This document shows positions 11,516-22,740 of a stretch of 64,000 nucleotides of DNA, in pieces. Source of the stretch: Tupaia tana (Eukaryota; Chordata; Mammalia; Scandentia; Tupaiidae); contig JAKSZU010000027.1 of assembly GCA_026018925.1 (NCBI GenBank), positions 1,260,829 through 1,324,828 of the forward strand. Reading direction: 5' to 3'. Positions within the stretch are counted from its first letter, which is position 1, and each line of letters opens with the position of its first letter. The notes beneath the pieces are model-generated. The model ran no database searches. It worked only from the letters and a program-made list of their open reading frames with translations, and was not told where the DNA came from. A program made the translations under genes and the position numbers.

Positions 11516-12014
11516 CTCCTCTGCTCGCAGGAATGTAGAACAAGGAGAAACGGGCATGGTGTTTAGGGTGGCTGGATCCCACCTGGCCAACTGTGCAGTG
11601 AGAGCCTTGTCCCGGAGGCTAACTAAACCCGCTGGGCGTGTGTGTTCCCTGATCCTCAGGCCTTTGCTGGTTGTTTGAGACTTGTAGTTAATGTGAGGCA
11701 TTGAGGGTAATGTCTGTAATAGACAGACCCGGTTTCCAGATGGCGGCTCTGGGAACAGCAGGAAAGGGGTGTGATGTGTGGGGTGGAGGCTGGGAGGAGG
11801 TTGAGGAGGGAGTTGCCCCAACACTGTGACACTGCAGGGGGTGGAGACCGAACCCTGCCATTAACCCAGCTGGGGAGGCGGGCGGGAGGAGACTAGATTG
11901 CCCTGGGTGTGTGTGCAGGTGGCCAGTCACACGGGTCACTGACCAAGGCACAGGAGGCTGGCCGGGGTGAGCAGGCAGCCCTGTGTAGTCCCAAGCCTCC
12001 ACTGGAACCTTGGC

Positions 12015-12145
12015 CCCACCACCTGCTAGCCATGACCTGGGCCTGGCTTCTCACCTTTGTGGCTGGATCCAACATGCAAAATCAGAGCATTAAAAATAAT
12101 ACCTATTTCATGGGGTTTTGTGGTGATTACAAGGGACAGAGGTTG
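12015..12145 (-). mobile_element. MIR SINE, antisense
   Basis: CCTGCTAGCCATGACCTGGG, ATTAAAAATAATACCTATTT and CATGGGGTTTTGTGGTGATT match the antisense MIR. Confidence 0.75.
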
Positions 12146-12186
12146 TAGGTAGAACTTTTAGTATTTTTATTGCAAATTACCAATAT

Positions 12187-12209
12187 TATTATTATTATTA
12201 TTATTATTA
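12187..12209. repeat. (ATT)n microsatellite
   Basis: About eight ATT units with no attached SINE body that I can recognise. Confidence 0.85.
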
Positions 12210-12978
12210 CACTAAAGCAAAATAGGGAAGGTATACCTTTGGGCAGGAAGACAACAAGTCTGGTCTTGGTCACACTTGTTTTGAGGTCTGTGGTCCTGCC
12301 AAGCATCCGAGTGGAAGGCTGGGTGGTGTCCGGGACCCTCGGAGCTTGTGAGCTGGAACTCTGGCTGCTGGTTCATGCAGCAGCTGATGGGCCTTTCAGG
12401 GAGAATCTGTTGCAAAGACAGCAATTTCCTTAACTTTTTTGCTTCATCTTGGGGATACATAATACTGAGCCCTCAGATTGGAACTCAAATGAACAGAAAT
12501 CAGAGGTATTTAAAGGTGAACTTAGAATTGTGAACACCCAGGGTTTTGTTTGGTTTTGAGCTGTAGGATCAGATAGTGAGTCCTGTAATGTCCGCTTTGA
12601 AAACCCGATAGAAACATGTTCATTACACGCACAACACGGTCTTTGCCTGCAGCGTTAGGGTCGAGCGTGGGCTCCGAGCCCACCTGCTGGTGCCGGTGAG
12701 GGCCTCTCCATGAGCAGTTCTCGCTGGCCCTGCTCAGAGCGGGCGTCGGCGTGCCCAGGGGTCTACAGTAGTTGGTGGTGTGCTTTGAAGCTGGACACTC
12801 ATGCTGCGGATCCAGAGCCGAGGACACATGTGCTGGGAAGAGCAGGAGGCAGAGTGGCTAGGAAGGGACTGGGGTGAATTTACATCCAGGAGGAATCCGA
12901 GCCACAGACGGTATTTATGAGGTGTGATGTAGGTCGTAAAAATGGGATAAATGTTTATACAAAGCCTGCCACTGTCCT

Positions 12979-13050
12979 GGGGATATAGCTCAGTGGTAGA
13001 GCATTTGACTGCAGATCAAGAGGTCCCTGGTTCAAATCCAGGTGCTCCCT
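12979..13050 (+). tRNA. tRNA-Cys (anticodon GCA), weakened acceptor stem
   Basis: This second 72-nt cysteine tRNA has the same orientation and lies 2.9 kb downstream of the first. D loop, anticodon arm (GCA at 13,011-13,013) and T arm match the first copy, apart from a G-to-T in the D loop (CAGTGGTAG), which is the common mammalian form. The acceptor stem is GGGGATA against TGCTCCC. This gives a G-U wobble at pair 4, an A-C mismatch at pair 5, and another U-G wobble. A stem with one mismatch and two wobbles may be unstable or poorly charged, so this may be a decaying paralogue. The internal A and B boxes are intact, so Pol III transcription remains possible. Confidence 0.85.
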
Positions 13051-13059
13051 GTAGCATAC

Positions 13060-13063
13060 TTTT
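13060..13063 (+). terminator. Pol III T-run terminator of second tRNA-Cys
   Basis: A minimal T4 run lies 9 nt after the tRNA 3' end. It is shorter than the T5 behind the first copy, so read-through is more likely. Confidence 0.55.
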
Positions 13064-14550
13064 GTTCCCGTTGGCAGCTTCGTGAAGACTGGAACTGGGT
13101 AAGGCAAGCTCACGTACAGGAGGTGGGCCTGTGCACTTGTGGAAAGGTCGGGAGAGAGCCCAGGACTCTCGGGTCGGGGTGGTTGTGCTGTCTCTCAGAG
13201 TCGAAGATGATGGCAGGGTCAGAAAGGGTCAGCTGAGTTCCACCTGTTTCAGGTAATGTGCTGTGGGGTGGCCATATTTGGCTCAGGGCCTAAGCCAATC
13301 AGACAATTGTACTTCTCTCTTTATAGTAATTGATTAAGGAAAAAAGTCACAGTCCAAGCATAGCCAATGCTTCTCGAAGGGCCTTTTTCTTGTTCTTTTC
13401 TCCTGTGTCCCTCCTGCAGGCCTGAATCTGAAAGGACGCACAGCTGGAGCTTTTTGCCCTCTAAACACCGAAGGGCCCACTCCCCGGTGAGGATGGAGCT
13501 GCCAGTAGAGGATGTTGGAGTGAGAGACAGAGGACAGAAAGCAAAGATGCTGGCCCTAAGAACAAGCCACTCTGAATCTAGACAGCTCCTGGACGTTTTC
13601 AGTTACGAGACTCGGTAAATTCCATCTGTCACGTTTTCTGTGACCTGCGGAGATTCCTGACTGGTGCATCTTAACATCACGCTGTTCCTGTGATTACAGA
13701 CCTGGTAAGTCCCTCTGTTAGCATATAACACTTAGCATTCTAACACTCTAAATCTTTTTCTTAATTTTTAATTTAATTTATTATTATTATTTTTAAAATT
13801 TTCTACAGGGGATGTGCACTCACCAGAGAGACAGAGAGAAAGAGAGAGAGGGAGAGAGAGAGAAAGCAAGCAAGCAAGCCACCAGGTCTGGGACTCGAAC
13901 TCTGGTCAGCCGTGTGGGAGAACAGCACCTTAATCGCCATGCCACCTGCTGGCCCCTACACTCTAAATTTTAACGTCGGAGTGCATTTAGTCCCACAACC
14001 CTGCTGGGCTTGTTTCTCTCTTTGTAAATCTCTGATAATAAACCTTGCACCTCCCACCTATGGAGGTCGAAGGCTAAGTAGAACATTTCTGAAATTCTTT
14101 GTTTTTATAAAATGTTAGCAAAAAAGCTCTGTGCATTAATATCTCTTCTCCTTGATCCTCCTGCCCTCCCCCCTTTAAACTTGTACCACATAAAACTTGC
14201 TTTTTCTTTCAAAAACAAGTAATTATCCCAATTCACACCAAGGAGAAGGGGCTAAGCTGGAAACACCTCCCTCCACGGGAGGTGGGAGGGTGCGGGCTGG
14301 CTTCCTCTCTTCTACCTTTCACTGTCCTTCCTCAATCTTCCTGAATTCTAGACTTCTGCGTTTTCAATGCCGGAAAGAAATGCAGTTATTCAGAAAGTGC
14401 CAGCACCAGTGAATTGTTGACTGACCTGTTTGAGTTAGGCTTGTCAGCACCTATCACTTTAAGGAAATGCCCTTGACTTGTGAGTTGGGTCGTGTGGAGG
14501 CAGCAGGGGCACAGCAGAGTGCGACCGAAGGAGAGGAGTGACAGGACTGG
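13064..14550. other. Spacer between second tRNA-Cys and 41-bp array
   Basis: Apart from the antisense SINE at 13,764-13,957, this is unique sequence. No gene is recognised. Confidence 0.5.
13764..13957 (-). mobile_element. SINE-B/A intermediate, antisense
   Basis: (TTA)n tail, TTTTCTACAGGGGATGTGCA, CTCACCAGAGAGACAGAGAG, GGTCTGGGACTCGAACTCTG and a head ending GCCACCTGCTGGCCCC. Confidence 0.9.
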
Positions 14551-15892
14551 GGTAGAAGGGACACTCGGCCCAACCTGGGACCATGGCTGAGGTACAGAGC
14601 ACACTCGGGCCGTCCTGGGACCGCAAACTGAGGTACAGGGCACACTCGGGCCGACCTGGGGCTGCGGCTGAGGTACAGGGCACACCCGGGCCAACCTGGG
14701 ACCATGGACTGAGGTACAGGGCACACTCGGGCCGACCTGGGACCGCAAACTGAGGTACAGGGCACACTCGGGCCAACCTGGGACCATGGACTGAGGTACA
14801 GGGCACACTCAGGCCGACCTGGGACCATGGACTGAGGTACAGGGCACACTCAGGCCGACCTGGGACCATGGACTGAGGTACAGGGCACACTCGGGCCAAC
14901 CTGGGACCATGGACTGAGGTACAGGGCACACTCGGGCCGACCTGGGACCATGGACTGAGGTAGACGGCACACTCGGGCCGACCTGGGACCATGGACTGAG
15001 GTACAGGGCACACTCAGGCCGTCCTGGGACCATGGACTGAGGTACAGGGCACACTCGGGCCAACCTGGGACCATGGACTGAGGTACAGGGCACACTCGGG
15101 CCGACCTGGGACCATGGACTGAGGTAGACGGCACACTCGGGCCGACCTGGGACCATGGACTGAGGTACAGGGCACACTCAGGCCGTCCTGGGACCATGGA
15201 CTGAGGTACAGGGCACACTCGGGCCGACCTGGGACCATGGACTGAGGTAGACGGCACACTCGGGCCGACCTGGGACCATGGACTGAGGTACAGGGCACAC
15301 TCGGGCCAACCTGGGACCGCGGCTGAGGTACAGGGCACACTCGGGCCGACCTGGGACCATGGACTGAGGTACAGGGCACACTCAGGCCGACCTGGGACCA
15401 TGGACTGAGGTACAGGGCACACTCGGGCCGACCTGGGACCATGGACTGAGGTACAGGGCACACTCGGGCCGACCTGGGACCATGGACTGAGGTACAGGGC
15501 ACACTCGGGCCGACCTGGGACCATGGACTGAGGTACAGGGCACACTCGGGCCGACCTGGGACCATGGACTGAGGTACAGGGCACACTCGGGCCGACCTGG
15601 GGCTGCGGCTGAGGTACAGGGCACACTCGGGCCAACCTGGGACCATGGACTGAGGTAGACGGCACACTCGGGCCGTCCTGGGACCATGGACTGAGGTAGA
15701 CGGGACACTCAGGCAGACCTGGGACCATGGACTGAGGTAGACGGGACACTCAGGCAGACCTGGGACCATGGACTGAGGTAGACGGGACACTCAGGCAGAC
15801 CTGGGACCATGGACTGAGGTAGACGGGACACTCAGGCAGACCTGGGGCCGCGGCTGAGGCAGACGGGACACTCGGCCGACCTGGGACCGGGG
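14551..15892. repeat. 41-bp minisatellite, about 32 copies
   Basis: Tandem array with a 41-bp period built on GGGACCATGGACTGAGGTAC followed by AGGGCACACTCGGGCCGACCT. A minority of units replace the ACCATGGACTG segment with a shorter GC-rich form (GCTGCGGCTG or ACCGCGGCTG), giving 38-bp units. Most units contain CCATGG. The right-hand end (about 15,700-15,890) carries a distinct subtype (TAGACGGGACACTCAGGCAG). All three minus-strand frames are almost stop-free, because a 41-bp period cycles through the frames every 123 bp. The deduced peptides are therefore an artefact, not evidence of a gene. Confidence 0.95.
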
Positions 15893-16265
15893 CTCACATT
15901 TACGCTGGGTACTAGAATGCTGGCAGAGGTGCCAGATTTAGCAAATAAAATACACGGCACCAAGTTACATTTTAACTTTAGATAAATAATGAGTGATTTT
16001 TCGTATAAGCATGTTTCGTTTAAATATTTAAATACTATGGCGATGGTAAATGTGAGAATACAGACATTTTTTATTTCTTAGGCTCAATGGCTTATTTTGT
16101 TAGCACTTCGGGATCTACAGGTAGAGCTGACTGCAACCGCTGTCTTCAGACCAGACCATGCGCGGTTATACTCCCAGTTCCCAGGACTCCTGGTCCCTGG
16201 TCTCAAGTGCACTAAGCAGGCTCAAGTGTTCACGTGCTTTCCTTACCTCTCACTTGAGCACTGTA

Positions 16266-16401
16266 TATGAGACGACCTCAAAAAGCGCATGGACAAATGG
16301 AATTAAAGTATGAGTTTATTTTGGTGCAAATAAATTTGTAAATCACCATGTATTTTTTTATAACGTGAATTTTCCATGAACTTTTGAACAACTCCTTGTA
16401 T
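16266..16401. mobile_element. Mariner-like MITE, second copy of the 8.4-kb element
   Basis: GACGACCTCAAAAAGCGCAT at the left and TTCCATGAACTTTTGAACAA at the right form diverged inverted ends. The internal TTTTGGTGCAAATAAATTTG corresponds to the centre of the 8.4-kb copy. Confidence 0.6.
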
Positions 16402-16575
16402 ATATATTTTAAATATTTTATTATAAAAATGTTTCAAATGCACACAAAAGTGAAGAGTTATAATGAACTTTCGTAACCCTGCTTGAACATTTATCAATGC
16501 CATGTCAATCTTGTTCATCTCTTCCTCTTTACCTCCTTTATTTTGCAGGAATGTATATTTCTGTGGTGCTAAATA
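16398..16575 (-). mobile_element. Old L1M-type 3' end, antisense
   Basis: ATTTATCAATGCCATGTCAA and CTTGTTCATCTCTTCCTC resemble the antisense 3' end of ancient L1M elements (AAAAGTGAAGAGTTATAATG upstream is also typical). It is diverged and its boundaries are approximate. Confidence 0.5.
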
Positions 16576-17329
16576 ACTTATTTTAATAAATTTGTTTTTA
16601 ATACAAGTGTAAAAACAAGATTCCTACCATTTCAACTATAGTTAAACCCAAATTTCAAAACTAGTCAGTAATTAATAATGTCGATTTTGGAAAGTTTTTA
16701 ACTCTAAGGATATCAAATATAATATAAAATTCTTAAATATTTAATATTTCTTGTCTCAATACTATAAATAATCTTCCTACCATACAAAGATGATCAGAAA
16801 TACCCCTCAAATTTTTTGATTTTTAAATAAACAAGTACATAAATGTGTTTATATTTCATAAAAAATTTAGAAACAAATGAATGTGATTTGAACACTTTCA
16901 AGACACCCCAAAATACCTGAAACAGGTAACAGGTATCATGGTCTTGACAGAAGAAGTCACATCACAGTTTTAAATGCTACAAATGGATTTTTAAACACAA
17001 AGTAAAGCAAAATAAATTTTAGGGCTTTTCTCGTTTGCTTTCATTTTGCGAAAAGGAGCCCGATTTAATGCCATCACTCATGGAATGGACTAGCACGGGT
17101 TAGGGTCCCCGTTTCTTCTTGGTTGGCTGTTTATTGTCGAATGTCCAGGGCAATTCTCATTTGAGCCGGGCATTCTCACATGAAGGTAATAAGTTTTCAT
17201 TTAAAATAAAATTAATAATATAACATATATGTAAATTAAAATATAACCATTTGCAAACTAGTAAGAGACATTCAACTAGAAAACTGGAGAAGCAGCTACT
17301 AGAAAGGAGGCATACAGGGAAAATAATTT
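16576..17329. other. AT-rich unique sequence
   Basis: A low-GC stretch with no recognisable family, possibly eroded L1 sequence continuing from 16,398. Confidence 0.4.
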
Positions 17330-17584
17330 CTTCAAGGTTTTGCTGTACGTTTCAAGCACTCACTGAAGAAAGATGGAAAGAGACAGAGAGAGAGAAAGTG
17401 AGAAATCATTCCCCAGGGAGGGTGGCTATGTGGCAGCTCCTCCTTCACCCCCTCTCAGGATTTGGGGCACACACACACAAGCACCTGGCACTGTTTTCAA
17501 GCCACCAGGTCTGGGACTTGAATCATGGTCAACTATGTGGGAAGGAGTCCAGTGCCTGAACCACCACCCCACCTGCTGGCCTCA
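17330..17584 (-). mobile_element. SINE-A, antisense, diverged
   Basis: GGAAAGAGACAGAGAGAGAG, CCCCAGGGAGGGTGGCTATG and TTTTCAAGCCACCAGGTCTG precede a head ending CCACCTGCTGGCCTC. The T-rich 3' end is eroded. Confidence 0.8.
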
Positions 17585-17807
17585 GTGAAAATTATTTTAA
17601 ACTGATATAATACTTTTTGTTCACTCATTACGATACCGAATCCAACAATGGATTCACTAAGAGCGTGAAGAACATGTGAAATGCTCAGAAGAATAATTTC
17701 TCCTACAATTAAAACAAACATGGTCTAAGGAGAGAAAATAAACCCACAAATTTCCTAAATGAAAATTACAAAAGATGTGATTAGTAACTTCTTAAAAATT
17801 ATATCCC

Positions 17808-17958
17808 TGGGGCCAGCAGGTGGGGTGGTGTCTAAGGATGCTGGACTCCCCAAATGCCTGATTGTTCAAGTCTCAGACCCGACAGCTTGCTTCCTCACTT
17901 TCTTTCTCTTGCTTTTTCTAGTCAAATTAAAACAAATAATAATAATAAATAAAGGTAA
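17808..17958 (+). mobile_element. SINE-B, sense
   Basis: GGGGCCAGCAGGTGGGGTGG, TAAGGATGCTGGACTCCCC, GACAGCTTGCTTCCTCACTT and CTAGTCAAATTAAAACAAAT with an (AAT)n-like tail. Confidence 0.9.
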
Positions 17959-18379
17959 ATAAAAATAATTCTTAAGAAAAGTAATTTGTTAAAAAAATTA
18001 CATCCCTGATATTTTTAGGGGTAAAAAGTAAGTTTTTAAACTACGTGAGACAGACTTAATATTTAGACTCATCCTCTCTTCTCACTGAAAAGTAGAAACT
18101 TTCTACTAGTGTACTAGCAGAAAAAAAGAAATAAAATTTCAAGTGTTTTCCATTTAATGTGAGGAAAATTACAATATTTATATCTGAAATACTAACTATA
18201 AATTTATTTTCATTTATAACATAAAATGTTTCTGGATTACTTAACTCTTCTCACTGTTCAAAATTAAATGGGAATTGTTTTTCATACTTAAGAACTACAA
18301 TGGTAAAGTGAAGTAAATTCAATTCCACTGAACTAAAACTCAAATAGATTCAAATAAAAAATAAGTATTAAAATACCTA

Positions 18380-19560
18380 CATTTTCACAAAGTTTTAAAT
18401 TTTTGTTATTTTACAATGATAGGTTTACTTTCTCTGACATTAAATAAAGCAGCCTTTTCTCTGTATATAACTATTTGAATAATCACAACATAATCTTTTA
18501 TATTAGAAAAACAAATTCACAGGATACACTCCACATTCAAGGGTTACAATCCAGAAAGGGCTGGGTTCCCTGAGACAGAAACATGGCTTTCTTTTTGTCG
18601 TCTCCATTCCTTATATGTAATTTTTATTTCACATCATTTACATAAATAGTATCACTGTCTGACAAATAGTTCAGAAAAGAATTTGGCTTTCTAGCGCTCA
18701 CATGATTTACTGTCTTCTTTGTATGTTTCTTTTGAACATTGTCTGAAGCGTCAGCGACAGTCCTGAGGCAGATGAACCAGCGCCTTCAGAAGACGGTGCT
18801 GTTGGACTTCTCTTCACATGATGTGCACCGGTGCTGCCAGACAGCCCCCGGCCCAGCGTACCCTCAGCAGGAGAGTGGTTACAGAGAAGCCCCTGTGGTC
18901 CTCACGGCACTCTCGTGGTCACAGGAGACGGTACGTGGGGCATACGATTGGGCTTTGATGCTGTCAGAGATGTGCTGGAACGTGAGGAGGACTGACCCCA
19001 GCAGGGCTGTCTTGGCAGGGCAGGGCATCTTCAGCCATGCATCACCTTCTGGTTTCTAATCTCCTTGATCAACCACTCTAAACTTGTGGTGATGGTCTGG
19101 TCTGCACCCTGGGCCTACCCAACAGCTGTCACGACTCCCTGGCCGGTTTTGTAATGGCAGGTGCCACGCCAAGTGTGGGTGAGTGCCTTCATTCCTCAAG
19201 TCAGTAGCTGAACGGCAAAGTGAATAGCCTTGGAAACTAGACTGTTCATCGGCAAAAAATTTACCGTACCAGATGCCGGTAACAGCAGTTTTGTTTGCAA
19301 GGAGCTGCCATGGAGACTCTGCAAGCAGGCTGCAGGGTAAAAGGCCAGCTCCGAAGCTGGAGCGTAGCAGCGAACCAGCTTGAGGTGGGATTCTCCCATG
19401 CCGCTGCCACTGCCCTCACTTGTCTGGTGTCACTCGTGACGGCAACGGCGAGAATCCTGGTACTTCTCAGCGATTGGCCCGCCGTGCTCTGGGTGTCTGC
19501 CTGTGCCTTCTTGAGGTGCTTTTGTCTGTTACACACTCGCACAACTGGAGAGCAGTAGGT
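18380..19560 (-). other. Possible old processed pseudogene, unidentified
   Basis: A GC-rich block (18,740-19,560) sits abruptly next to AT-rich sequence. On the minus strand, an ATG near 19,400 begins a frame (GESHLKLVRCYAPASELAFY...) that stops near 19,196. Further peptide-like stretches follow in shifting frames, including a TTSLEWLIKEIRNQKVMHG segment near 19,040-19,090. The AT-rich part beyond 18,740 would be a 3' UTR. I do not recognise the parent gene and see no clear poly(A) or duplication, so unique intergenic sequence is an equal alternative. Confidence 0.22.
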
Positions 19561-19767
19561 TTGTCACTCTGAGACTGCGTCTGGGACTTTTGTCCTCAGG
19601 TGACTCCTAAGTACCATCTGGAGGAGTGGAGCTACCCCCAGGAGACCACACAGAGCCCGGGAGGAATGGGAAGCTTGCTGGAATATTTTAAAGAGAATCC
19701 CAAACTTCATTATACCCATACATACTATGTTTCCTCTAATTTTTAAAAAATATATAGTGTGCAATTT

Positions 19768-19915
19768 TTAATTACTAATTTAATTTAATTGGTTGTTATT
19801 ATTCATTTTGACCAGTGAGAGAGAGAGAGAGCGAGCAAGCTGCCAGGTCTGGGACTTGAACCATCATCCACCATGTGGGAGTCCAGTCCTTAATCACCAT
19901 GCCACCTGCTGGCCC
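19768..19915 (-). mobile_element. SINE-B, antisense
   Basis: ATTCATTTTGACCAGTGAGA, a GA-rich tract, GCTGCCAGGTCTGGGACTTG and a head ending GCCACCTGCTGGCCC. Confidence 0.9.
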
Positions 19916-19964
19916 ATTTCCTTTAATTTGATATTCCTTTCCTACCCTAAAGTATATTGCTTCA

Positions 19965-20292
19965 GTCTGTTCAGTCTATTAAAAACGCCCTAGACTAGGT
20001 AACTCATCAACAGCAGGCCGCATTGCTCACAGTTCTGAGAAGTCCAGCACCAAGGAGCCAGCAGACCTGGTGCTGGCGAGGGCCTGTTCCTCAGAAACTG
20101 CACCTTCTGTCTGTGTCTGCACATCACAGAGATGTGAATGAGCTTCCGGGGGTGTCTTCAGTAAGGGCACTGACCCCATGTGTGAGGGCTTCACCCTCAA
20201 GATCGAGGGCCTTCCCGAAGGCCCCCCTCATAGTCCCCTCGCACTGGGGGTTCGGTTTTAACCTGTGCAGGTGCTGGGGCACAGACGAATGA
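19965..20292 (-). mobile_element. MaLR-type LTR, antisense, diverged
   Basis: AGACTAGGTAACTCATCAAC, GCTCACAGTTCTGAGAAGTC, CAGTAAGGGCACTGACCCCA and GCACTGGGGGTTCGGTTTTA fit an antisense MaLR-like LTR. Its family level is uncertain. Confidence 0.6.
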
Positions 20293-20706
20293 CCGTCACG
20301 CACATCTCATCTGTTGCCAAGACTGCTTTTCACCACCCCCCCTTCCTGACTCCTACATCTAGACAGTGCTCTCCCCCAGGGTGCCCCTGCCTTCCTCCTC
20401 ACAGTGCTGTTCATGACTTGCCCCAGCTAGCAGCCCGCTTCGGTCTCGAGGTATCCACTCTGCGTCACGCCGAGTTGTCCACGGGGTGGGGGCTGAGAGG
20501 TGGGGGTAGTGGTGGAACCTAGATGGTCATTTTCAGCTTTCCCTAAAACCTCTGTTCTATGAGAAATACTCATCTCCTCTCTCTGCTCCTAGCTTTATAC
20601 GCCATGCGAGTCTGTGCCTTCTAGGGCAGCCAGTGGGTCCTCTGATTAACAGTCTAGGTATTCCCGGGAGCAGGTCTGAAGATGCTGGAAGCAGCAGAGC
20701 AGAGTA

Positions 20707-20875
20707 CAGTGGCTCTCGGACCCTAGTGTGCACAGACCCCGAGGACTCAGCGGGACGCGGCCCTGAGCCCCATCCCAGCGTCTGAGGAAGGGCTGGAGAA
20801 TTTGCATTTTTACAAGTTTTCTGGTGATTCCCGTTGGGAGTTCAGGGAGTACGCTGTGAGAAGAGCCACTTACAC
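20707..20875. mobile_element. MER5-like hAT element, near full length
   Basis: CAGTGGCTCTCGGACCCTAG at the left and a diverged AGAAGAGCCACT at the right form the inverted ends. AGAATTTGCATTTTTACAAG lies between them. Confidence 0.75.
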
Positions 20876-21861
20876 AGTAACTACTCTTTGGTTATGTAAA
20901 CCTGAAAAAGAATTCTTGTTCCGTGACCTTGGCGGGTTACGTAAACCTCTCAGACGGTTTCCTTGTCTGTGACCAGCAGTCATTCCTCCTCCGTCAGTAA
21001 CGACTCGCTGTTCTTTCTTTACAGTGTCTGTCAGAAGCAAGTCAGAGTGCTTTTGCCTGTAGCCTGTAATTCCTTTCAGAATCCAGTTTCCCCCCTGGGG
21101 TGTAGAGTTTTGGGTCAGCGAGGATAATGCTGAGCTCTGGTTTCTGAAGTTAGGGAACAAGGAGGAAATGCCTATGCGTGGTCCATTTATTCAGGAAACA
21201 CCTGAGCCGGCTTTCTTCTAAGGAGATAGCGCAGGGAGTAAGAAGACAGACCAGCTCCCTGAGAGTCTGCACTCTCCTGGGGTGAGTAAAGGGTTCTGTC
21301 CTGGTGGCGCCCTAATGAAGCAGGAAACTATCAAAGTCAAATAAGGGTCCTGCTCTGTTCTCACAGTTCTGGGGCCAGGAGTCCCGTCAGCTCCTCGGGT
21401 AAGTGTTGGTGGGCGCTCGCTCTGTGCGAACTCTAGGGCAGATCTGCCCCGTCTCTTCTCAGCCGCGCTCCCCTAGTGGGTCCCCTCCACCTGCGAAGCC
21501 GGCGGCAGAGAATCTGTCCCTGCACTCTGGCCACAGTGCCTTCGCTTTTTCTCAGTGTGCAGTGAGGGATGGTTTGGGGCAGCAGCGACTGTAGACGCAG
21601 GATCGCAGCTGGTCCAGGAGGAATGGGGACGGCTTTGGAGAACGGTGGGCACAGCAGCTGCAGGGGTCTCACTGCAGGTGAGGACTCACGGGAGGGTGTC
21701 ATGGCCAGGTTTTCCAGCCACTCCTTTAACTTCACCGTGACCCTTCGAGGGGGTGCTGCTTTACACGTGGAAAACACCATCCTCCACGTCAGCTGGTAAT
21801 AAGCAGTAACACCCAGGCTCCATGGCAGCAGCTGCACCCAGAGCAGGTGTGCAGACAGCCT
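20876..21861. other. Unique sequence, no gene recognised
   Basis: Moderately GC-rich (21,360-21,840), with overlapping short frames on both strands but no conserved domain or exon boundary that I can defend. Confidence 0.45.
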
Positions 21862-22005
21862 GGCTATTCCACGTGGGGCCTGACCACCAGGAACTTGTTA
21901 AAAATGCAGGGGCTGAGGTTCTGCCCTAGACCCGCTGAGTCAGAATCTGCATTTTGACAAGAGCCTATTGATCCAAATGCACATGAAAATTTAAAAAGCA
22001 CTGCT
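21862..22005. mobile_element. MER5-like hAT element fragment
   Basis: GGAACTTGTTAAAAATGCAG, GACCCGCTGAGTCAGAATCT and GCATTTTGACAAGAGCC match the MER5 interior. Confidence 0.75.
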
Positions 22006-22499
22006 ACCAAGCACTGCCCTTGAAATGCAGCAAAACCCTTTCTCAGCAGCTATGAGAGCTGGCTGAGATGTCTCCTGGGGGGCTTGCTCTGACAGCATTT
22101 GGGAGCCCAGTGAGTCTGATAAGTTTTCATTTGGCTAGGAAAATAACAATTCTAAAAAACAAAAAACAAAAAACAAAAACAAAAAAACCCCACGTATCTC
22201 TCAAGTTTATTTCTCTAGGTCTAACAAAGGACACCACAGTGTATTCTAAATAACAGTTAAGCCTCCTGGGTGCTAAAATACTTGCTGACTCAGCTATTTT
22301 GCAGCCCTGTGTGCGGCGAGGTCCGGTGTGATCAATTATGGAAGAGAGGGTTATTGAATTACAGCACTCTCCTCCACATCAACGCTGGGTGTTAGGCATA
22401 TTTTGGATATCACAGTCATCATCTAGCAAATAGAGAGTATTTCAGGGTTATTGTGCTTATTCACACAAGCCCGCTTTTATCCCAGATCCTTGCTAGGCT

Positions 22500-22740
22500 G
22501 GTGTTTTATTTCTGAACCTCAGAGTGCGTGGTTTTGGCTGAATCGAGAAATAGAATAGGACAGAGGGTGACTCGTAGACAAGTGTTTCCTGTGGACCTGC
22601 TTGCATTAGGATGACCTGGTGTGTTAGAAACGTAGACCACCTGGACATTCGACTCTGGTGATCCCCTGAATTTTTATGCTTAGCAAGCTTACGGGCAATT
22701 CTTACATAAACGAATCTTGGAGAACGGCCACTGCACACGT
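22500..22740. mobile_element. MER5-like hAT element, diverged
   Basis: TTGCATTAGGATGACCTGGT, GTGTTAGAAACGTAGACCAC and CTTGGAGAACGGCCACTG fit a diverged MER5 copy. The 22,500-22,590 part is uncertain. Confidence 0.5.

Larger units (their letters stand above)
11516..12978. other. Spacer between minisatellite and second tRNA-Cys
   Basis: Contains one antisense MIR (12,015-12,145) and an (ATT)n tract. The rest is unique, with no conserved tRNA or snRNA fold that I could see. Confidence 0.5.

Noticed and set aside
10655-11824. Minus-strand frames up to 389 codons
   Set aside because: They follow the units of the GTGA minisatellite in all frames. The Thr/His/Ser-rich peptide is simply translated (GTGA)n and its flanks.
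14386-15790. Minus-strand frames up to 299 codons with repeated VPQSMVPGRPEC-type peptides
   Set aside because: All three frames are open through the 41-bp array, and the same peptides cycle between frames. This is a composition effect.
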